Below are positions 59,517-64,000 of a DNA stretch of 64,000 nt, in pieces. The position numbers were made by a program, and so were the translations under genes. How positions within the stretch are numbered: the stretch's first letter is position 1; each line of letters opens with the position of its first letter. Under the pieces are notes generated by a model that saw nothing but the letters and a program-made list of their open reading frames with translations, was not told the DNA's origin and did not search any database. This DNA is from Hanleya hanleyi (taxonomy: Eukaryota; Mollusca; Polyplacophora; Lepidopleurida; Hanleyidae): the NCBI GenBank assembly GCA_036873755.1, contig JAVTVY010025161.1, forward strand, positions 36,189 to 100,188, read 5' to 3'.

Positions 59517-61175
59517 TAGCTCATCTGGGCCGAAGGCCCGATGGGCTTATGTCATGGCCTGACTGTCCGTCGTCCGTCGTGTGTCGTCCGTAAACATCTT
59601 CTCTGAAACCGCTTGACCGATTAAGCTGAAACTTGGCATGCATGTTCCCCCCAATGAGTACACCAGAATTTGTTCATGCCGTGTCGATACGATTTTAAAT
59701 ATGGCTGCCATGGCGGCCATCTTGAATTTGCCAGTGAAATCTTGTCATCATTATTTTTCGATGAAACATTGTTGTCACGATTTCTCAGGAACTACTGCAT
59801 AGATATTTCTCAAATTTGGTACACAGGTTCCCCTTGGGGTCTAGTTGTGCAAGATACCTTTTGTGGTCTGATTCACAAATCCAATATGGCCACCAGGCGG
59901 CCATCCTGGATTTCCCCATGAAACATTGTTATTGCGATTTCTCAGGAACTACTGTGTGGATCTTCTTCAAATTTCGTACACAGGTTCCTCTCGGGGTCTA
60001 GTTGTGCAAGATACCTTTTCTGCTCTGATTCGAACATCCAATATGGCCACCAGGCGGCCATCTTGAATTTCCCTATGAAACTTTGTTATCGTGATTTGTC
60101 AGAAAGTACTGCATGGATCTTTCTCAAATTTAATACACAGGTTCCCCTAAGGGTCTAGTTGTGCAAGATACTTTTGTGGTCTGATTCAGAAATCCAATAT
60201 GGCCACCAGGCGGCCATCTTGGATTTCCAGATGAAACATTGTTATCGCGATTTCTCAGGAACTACTGCATGGATCTTTCTCAAATTTGGCACAGAGGTTC
60301 CCCTTGGGGTCTAGTTGTGCAAGATACAATTTGTGGTCTGATTGAAAAATCAAATATGGCCACCAGGTGGCCATCTTGGATTTCCAGATGAAACCTCGTT
60401 ATCGTGATTTCTCAGGAACTACTGCATGGATCTTTCTCAAATTTGGTACAGAGCTTCCCCTTGGGGTCTAGTTGTGAAAGATACAATTTGTGTTCTGATT
60501 GAAAAATCCAATATGGCCACCAGGCAGCCATCTTGGATTTCCAGATGAAACATCGTGATGTCTCACGAACTACTGCATAGATCTTTCTCAAATTTGGTAC
60601 AGAGGTTGCCCTTGGAGTCTAGCTGTGCAAGATACCATTTGTGTTTTGATTGGAAAATCCAATATGGCCACCAGGCGGCCATCTTGGATTTCCCCATGAA
60701 ACATTGTTATTGCGATTTCTCAGGAACTACTGCATGGATCTTTCTCAAATTTGGTACACAAGTTCCCCTTGGTGTCTAGTTGTGCAAGATATCTTTTCCG
60801 CTCTGATTCAAAAATCCAATATGGCCACCAGGCAGCCATCTTGGACTTCCCCATGAAACTTTGTTATCGCGTTCATGGATTTCTCAGGAACTACTGCATT
60901 GATTTTTCTCAAATTTGATACACAGGTTCCCCTTGGGGTCAAGTTGAGCAAGATACCTTTTCTTGTCCGATTCGAAAATCCAATATGGCCGCATCTTGAA
61001 TTTCCCATGAAACTTTATCATGAAATCTCAGTAAATAACTGCATGGATCATTTAGTGTTCAGGGGGGGACAACGCAAGTTAGAAACTCATCTATTGCAGT
61101 TCTTTAGTAAAAATTTCTCACAGCTACGTTCTCCAGTTACAGACAGACGAGCTACAGTGCCGTGGCACTATCTTT
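59517..61175 (+). mobile_element. Helentron-like (HINE) element 2 with satellite core
   Basis: A nearly complete non-autonomous Helitron2/Helentron-type element of about 1.66 kb. The left end is TAGCTCATCTG (59517-59527), followed by palindrome GGGCCGAAGGCCC. The inverted counterpart CAGACGAGCTA lies inside the right end (61144-61154) and is followed by the perfect palindrome AGTGCCGTGGCACT (61156-61169) and ATCTTTT. An inverted repeat that is terminal at the left but subterminal at the right, with a hairpin near the 3' end and no target duplication at a T-rich site, is the diagnostic layout of this group. No Rep/helicase coding is present. The core is a tandem array of ~156-bp monomers. Confidence 0.85.
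59700..61010 (+). repeat. Satellite array, ~156-bp monomer, about eight units
   Basis: The marker CCAATATGGCCACCAGG starts at 59881, 60038, 60194, 60350, 60508, 60659, 60816 and 60980 (the last shortened); spacings are 151-164, mostly 156-157. Each monomer also holds TTTCTCAGGAACTACTGCAT and GGTTCCCCTTGGGGTCTAGT. A first, diverged monomer precedes at 59700. Plus-strand frames of 60-80 codons across the array are repeat products and not genes. Confidence 0.9.
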
Positions 61176-61471
61176 TAGTTATGTTTTTTCTTCGCAAAAA
61201 ATGGCTGATAAATTAATAAATAATAATAAAATAGTTTTTACCCACTTGTCCATGCAGAAAAGTAATCATTTTGAAGAAATATGATGCAAATGACAATTAT
61301 ATGGTCGCTGTTTTGAATTTACCCATGATCCTCTGCCCTGGGGATCATGCAAATAGGCTCAAGATGACCGCAATATGATAAACTAAAAGTGTCACCTCTC
61401 AAGTTTCTGTCGTTTCGGAGAGAGAAGTAAAAATGCAACATCTGCACCAAAACAATCCCAGGTAGGGTTAA
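61176..61471 (-). mobile_element. TTAA-MITE family A, copy 6, part after Helentron insert
   Basis: AGTTATGTTTTTTCTTCGC resumes the MITE as in copy 2 (23191-23215); it ends CCCAGGTAGGGTTAA at 61471. Without the insert the MITE would be about 530 bp. Confidence 0.85.
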
Positions 61472-61508
61472 TAGATATAGTTTAAGCAGCAAAGACTTTG
61501 TAGCATAT

Positions 61509-61702
61509 GCAGGCGTCCTGTCCGTCATTCTATATTCAGCCGTCGTCGCACTCATAATCCAATGAACTAATTCGTATCACAGCATCAGCACCAAAAATCA
61601 AAGAAAAAACAATCGCAGTATACGTGAACAAAGCCTAGTCTTCTGCAACAGAGAAGACGTCAACAGTTTTAAACAATACCGGGAAGATATCATGATGTTT
61701 CA
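61509..61702 (-). mobile_element. PLE 3' fragment
   Basis: From GCAGGCGTCCTGTCCGTCAT to ATATCATGATGTTTC, the tip-proximal half of the 3' UTR; it then joins the cysteine-rich segment below. Confidence 0.75.
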
Positions 61703-61985
61703 AATACGAAATCTACTGGAATAACAATTGGTTTAGAGTTACCAGAAATACAACCAACTGTTGGTTCAAATTTGTTGCCCTGGCGATAGCTTTTACTTTT
61801 GTTCCGGTGTGAGTGGGGTATGAGTTTTTGTGTAGGAGTGGGCAGGTGTAACGTCCGCAGGACCATGTTCGACAACGGGATAATGTAGGGTAGAGCGGGA
61901 TAGGGGGCGGAGAGTCGGGTGGTACGTGTCTTTGAAACTTAGGTGCTATTTGCAACACGGTCTCTTTTGCTAGGTGCATTCTACA
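61703..61985 (-). pseudogene. Cysteine-rich segment, possible PLE endonuclease linker
   Basis: The minus frame at 61979-61713 contains SRCRTWSCGRYTCPLLHKNS and THTGTKVKAI, and a second frame continues with a Cys and GN near 61750. Cysteine knuckles of this spacing before a TG...C...N pattern occur just upstream of GIY-YIG nuclease domains in Penelope-like elements; the nuclease core itself is absent. It lies directly beside a PLE 3' UTR on the same strand, which supports a deletion-bearing PLE copy. Tentative. Confidence 0.35.
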
Positions 61986-62210
61986 CAGCTATCCGCTTTT
62001 TGCAGAACCATTTTCTTCTCTAATATACTTGTAAAATCATGTGTAGAGTATCAATACTAAAGGTCAAATATCTCTCTGCATTTAGGTATCGTAGTACATG
62101 ACAAAAGAGCATCGAAATTCCCCAGAAGGCTTCATCCATGATACCATACTAATAAGTGGACATTAATTGCAGTATAAGCAAAATTCGTTTTCTAATCCCA
62201 TAAAGACATA
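61986..62210. other. Short unassigned stretch
   Basis: Nothing recognised. Confidence 0.45.
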
Positions 62211-62825
62211 TAGATAGATTGTGTTTTGTTGGTTGCCTAGTCCCGTTCGCATCAACGGTAATACTGAGGCTGATAAAATGGCTAAGGCAGCCCTAGATAA
62301 TGAGGTTGATCCTGTTGGAATCCCATATAGCGATTTCAGACCCTCTATCTGTACTTATGTGAGAAAGCTGTTTCAATCTTTATGGGATACTGTGAATAAT
62401 AACAAACTTCATTAGTTCAAAACAATTGTAGGCCATACTCATCTCAACAGCCAGAAACGTTTCGATCAAGCCATGGTCAGTCAATGTAGAATCGGCCATA
62501 CACGATTAACTCACGAACATTTACTAAAAAATTAGTCAGTTCCAAGGTGTATTCCATGCCACGAAGATCTCACAGTGAAACAAAATAGATTGTAAGAGAT
62601 TCTTTTTATCGGGCAGCTACTTTATAAGATTTTTTTAATCGGGCGAAAGAAGACTATTTTAGGTTATTAGAGAGAAATCGGTTTGTTTCATAAGTTTTAA
62701 TGTGTGTATATTTTAATGTGTTGGGTTACTAAGCTATTAACTCGATTACTTAGAATTTTGTTTGGACGTCGCTATTTAGGTGAAATATTGCTGAACGTGA
62801 CATTAAACCCTTAATTCTCTCTCTG
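62211..62825 (+). mobile_element. RNase H LINE, C-terminal and 3' part (copy 11)
   Basis: Plus-strand order: RNase H end with VFCWLPSPVRINGNTEADKM (terminal catalytic Asp present; the usual SHVG histidine reads SP), a linker, stop at 62413, then SQKRFDQAM, IGHTRLTHEHLL and PRCIPCHEDLTVK in the same or neighbouring frames. A deletion of about 40 bp removes the H-x4-C half of the zinc knuckle and joins directly to AGATTGTAAGAG, then the 3' UTR and TCTC tail. It confirms that the zinc-knuckle tails and the RNase H fragments belong to one family. Confidence 0.85.
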
Positions 62826-63689
62826 TCTATCGAAGAAAACGGTTGTGCATGTTGCACATGTGTTGTTTGAGCCGATAGTCTCTAACAGTCCAAAAAATCA
62901 CCAAGTTGCCCCAGCTGTACCCGTGTCAAATTTTTCATATGCGTCACATCATCATCATATTCCATGCGTCCATGCAGATGTAAACTAGTTTTAAGTGACA
63001 CACTATTTGAATGAGAGAAGCTGTCGACATAAATACTTATTATAACGCATAACAACAATTGTGATGCTGCTTGGTTGTAACTCACGATCTACTATAAAGT
63101 GTTACACTTTACATGATCTCGAGGTAATAGCGCACGATTTCGTGCACAGTTGTCTCCTGTCCGCACGCAGCGAGACACCGTTGATACTGACAGATAGCGC
63201 ATACATCAACACATGCCAATTTGAGAATATTTTGGTACCTCAAATTTGCTTATTCAATCAAATGGTGTAAGAACATACATCATCAGCGGGTTCTTCTATC
63301 ATATAACAGATCGATACGTCGAATGATACGGTACAAGTTTGTTGGTGTCGATACGTCGAATAATGATACGGTGCAAAACTTTTGTTGTAGTTGCTTTTGT
63401 GATTCAACTGGTAATATCCTACATAAGCTTGCAAACCCTCACTAAATTTATTTAGTTTTGCTGCAGAAATGTTCGGTATAATAATCAGATATTGCACGCT
63501 ATGACGTCTGAGTTCAGGAGGTTTTGAACTGGCAAATTCTGATGCCATACCCCACAGCATGCAATATCTTTATAATATATTAGGACAAATATTTAACATA
63601 GCCGGAACTTTTCAGCTTTCTTGCCACAAAAAAAAACAATGAATGTTGATCTATAACTTCACATACAGCTTCTGCAGAATACAATGACC
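62826..63689. other. Unassigned sequence
   Basis: GATCGATACGTCGAATGATACGGT-like words recur at about 63310 and 63349 (TCGATACGTCGAAT, GATACGGT), a short 40-bp duplication. No gene was recognised. Confidence 0.4.
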
Positions 63690-64000
63690 AAAATGATAAT
63701 CATGAGCGACATTCCTAAAGTCCTTGAACGATATTGATGACCAAATTACTTGAAATGGTCCTCCTTTGTTAGGTGGACTGTCACATACCGTACAGTCAAT
63801 TCCGTCGTTTCCGAGTAGTCGATAAACATTTACTGGTCGAGGGCATAAAGATCGCTCTCGTTAAATGCAAATTAAATTGCATTGGTCAAATTACCTTCAC
63901 TCTATGTCCAGATTCATAAACGGTGGTCTTCATTCTCGGAGTTCTCGATCTTGAAGCCGGACGAGTATCGATTCGGGGAAGTAGCATCTATCGCCATTAA
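63690..64000 (-). repeat. Repeat shared with 45.5 kb (copy 2, runs off the window)
   Basis: CATAAAGATCGCTCTCGTTAAA, shortened here as the word AAAGATCGCTCTCGTTAAA, and ATGTCCAGATTCATAAACGG align with 45630-45710. On the minus strand it reads TTVYESGHRVKVI then a stop. It may be part of an unknown element that extends past the right edge. Confidence 0.5.

Noticed and set aside
59670..61216. Several 60-113 codon plus frames with similar peptides (QDTFCGLIHKSNMATRRPSW type)
   Set aside because: They are translations of the 156-bp satellite monomers in different registers; repeat structure explains the similarity.

Overview
The window is eukaryotic, AT-rich, and dominated by decayed mobile elements. 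I see no intact cellular gene, no rRNA or tRNA gene, no operon and no CRISPR array. The element mix fits a marine invertebrate: an RNase H-bearing LINE whose 3' end reads ...GAACGCGACATTAAAC followed by (TCTC)n, Penelope-like and DIRS-like reverse transcriptases, TTAA-flanked MITEs, and Helentron-type elements with internal ~156-bp satellite monomers. A mollusc, perhaps a gastropod, is my best guess; this is inference from remembered repeats, not a database result.

Layout. 0-5 kb: a LINE 3' fragment, unassigned sequence, and a TTAA-MITE (family A). 9.1-10.6 kb: two perfect-looking foldbacks, then two head-to-tail LINE fragments. 12.4-13.9 kb: a broken DIRS-like RT-RNase H on the minus strand, split by a tRNA-derived SINE. 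15.7-16.9 kb: Penelope-like (PLE) 3' ends in tandem. 19.2 kb: a LINE RNase H fragment. 23-23.9 kb: family A MITE and a PLE tail. 25.7-38.7 kb: scattered LINE tails, two PLE copies holding different halves of the same RT, another MITE, and a 45-bp tandem repeat. 39.3-40.8 kb: a PLE tail cut by an 861-bp TTAA transposon that carries an exon-like coding piece. 45.5-51 kb: a ~2-kb diverged duplication, one copy of which took a LINE with a visible target-site duplication. 51.9-55.6 kb: a Helentron-like element in a MITE, then a ~1.7-kb inverted-repeat element. 57.9-58.6 kb: a duplicated, coding-like, unrecognised segment. 59.3-61.5 kb: the clearest composite, a family A MITE split by a Helentron-like element with an eight-monomer satellite. 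61.5-64 kb: PLE tail, a LINE fragment with RNase H end, and a repeat shared with 45.5 kb.

The elements nest in readable order: LINE in PLE, TTAA transposon in PLE, SINE in DIRS, Helentron in MITE, LINE in duplicated host DNA. Several insertions have an unoccupied homologous site elsewhere in the window, which fixes their boundaries directly. All coding pieces seen are truncated, frameshifted or carry stops, so nothing here is expected to be mobile by itself.
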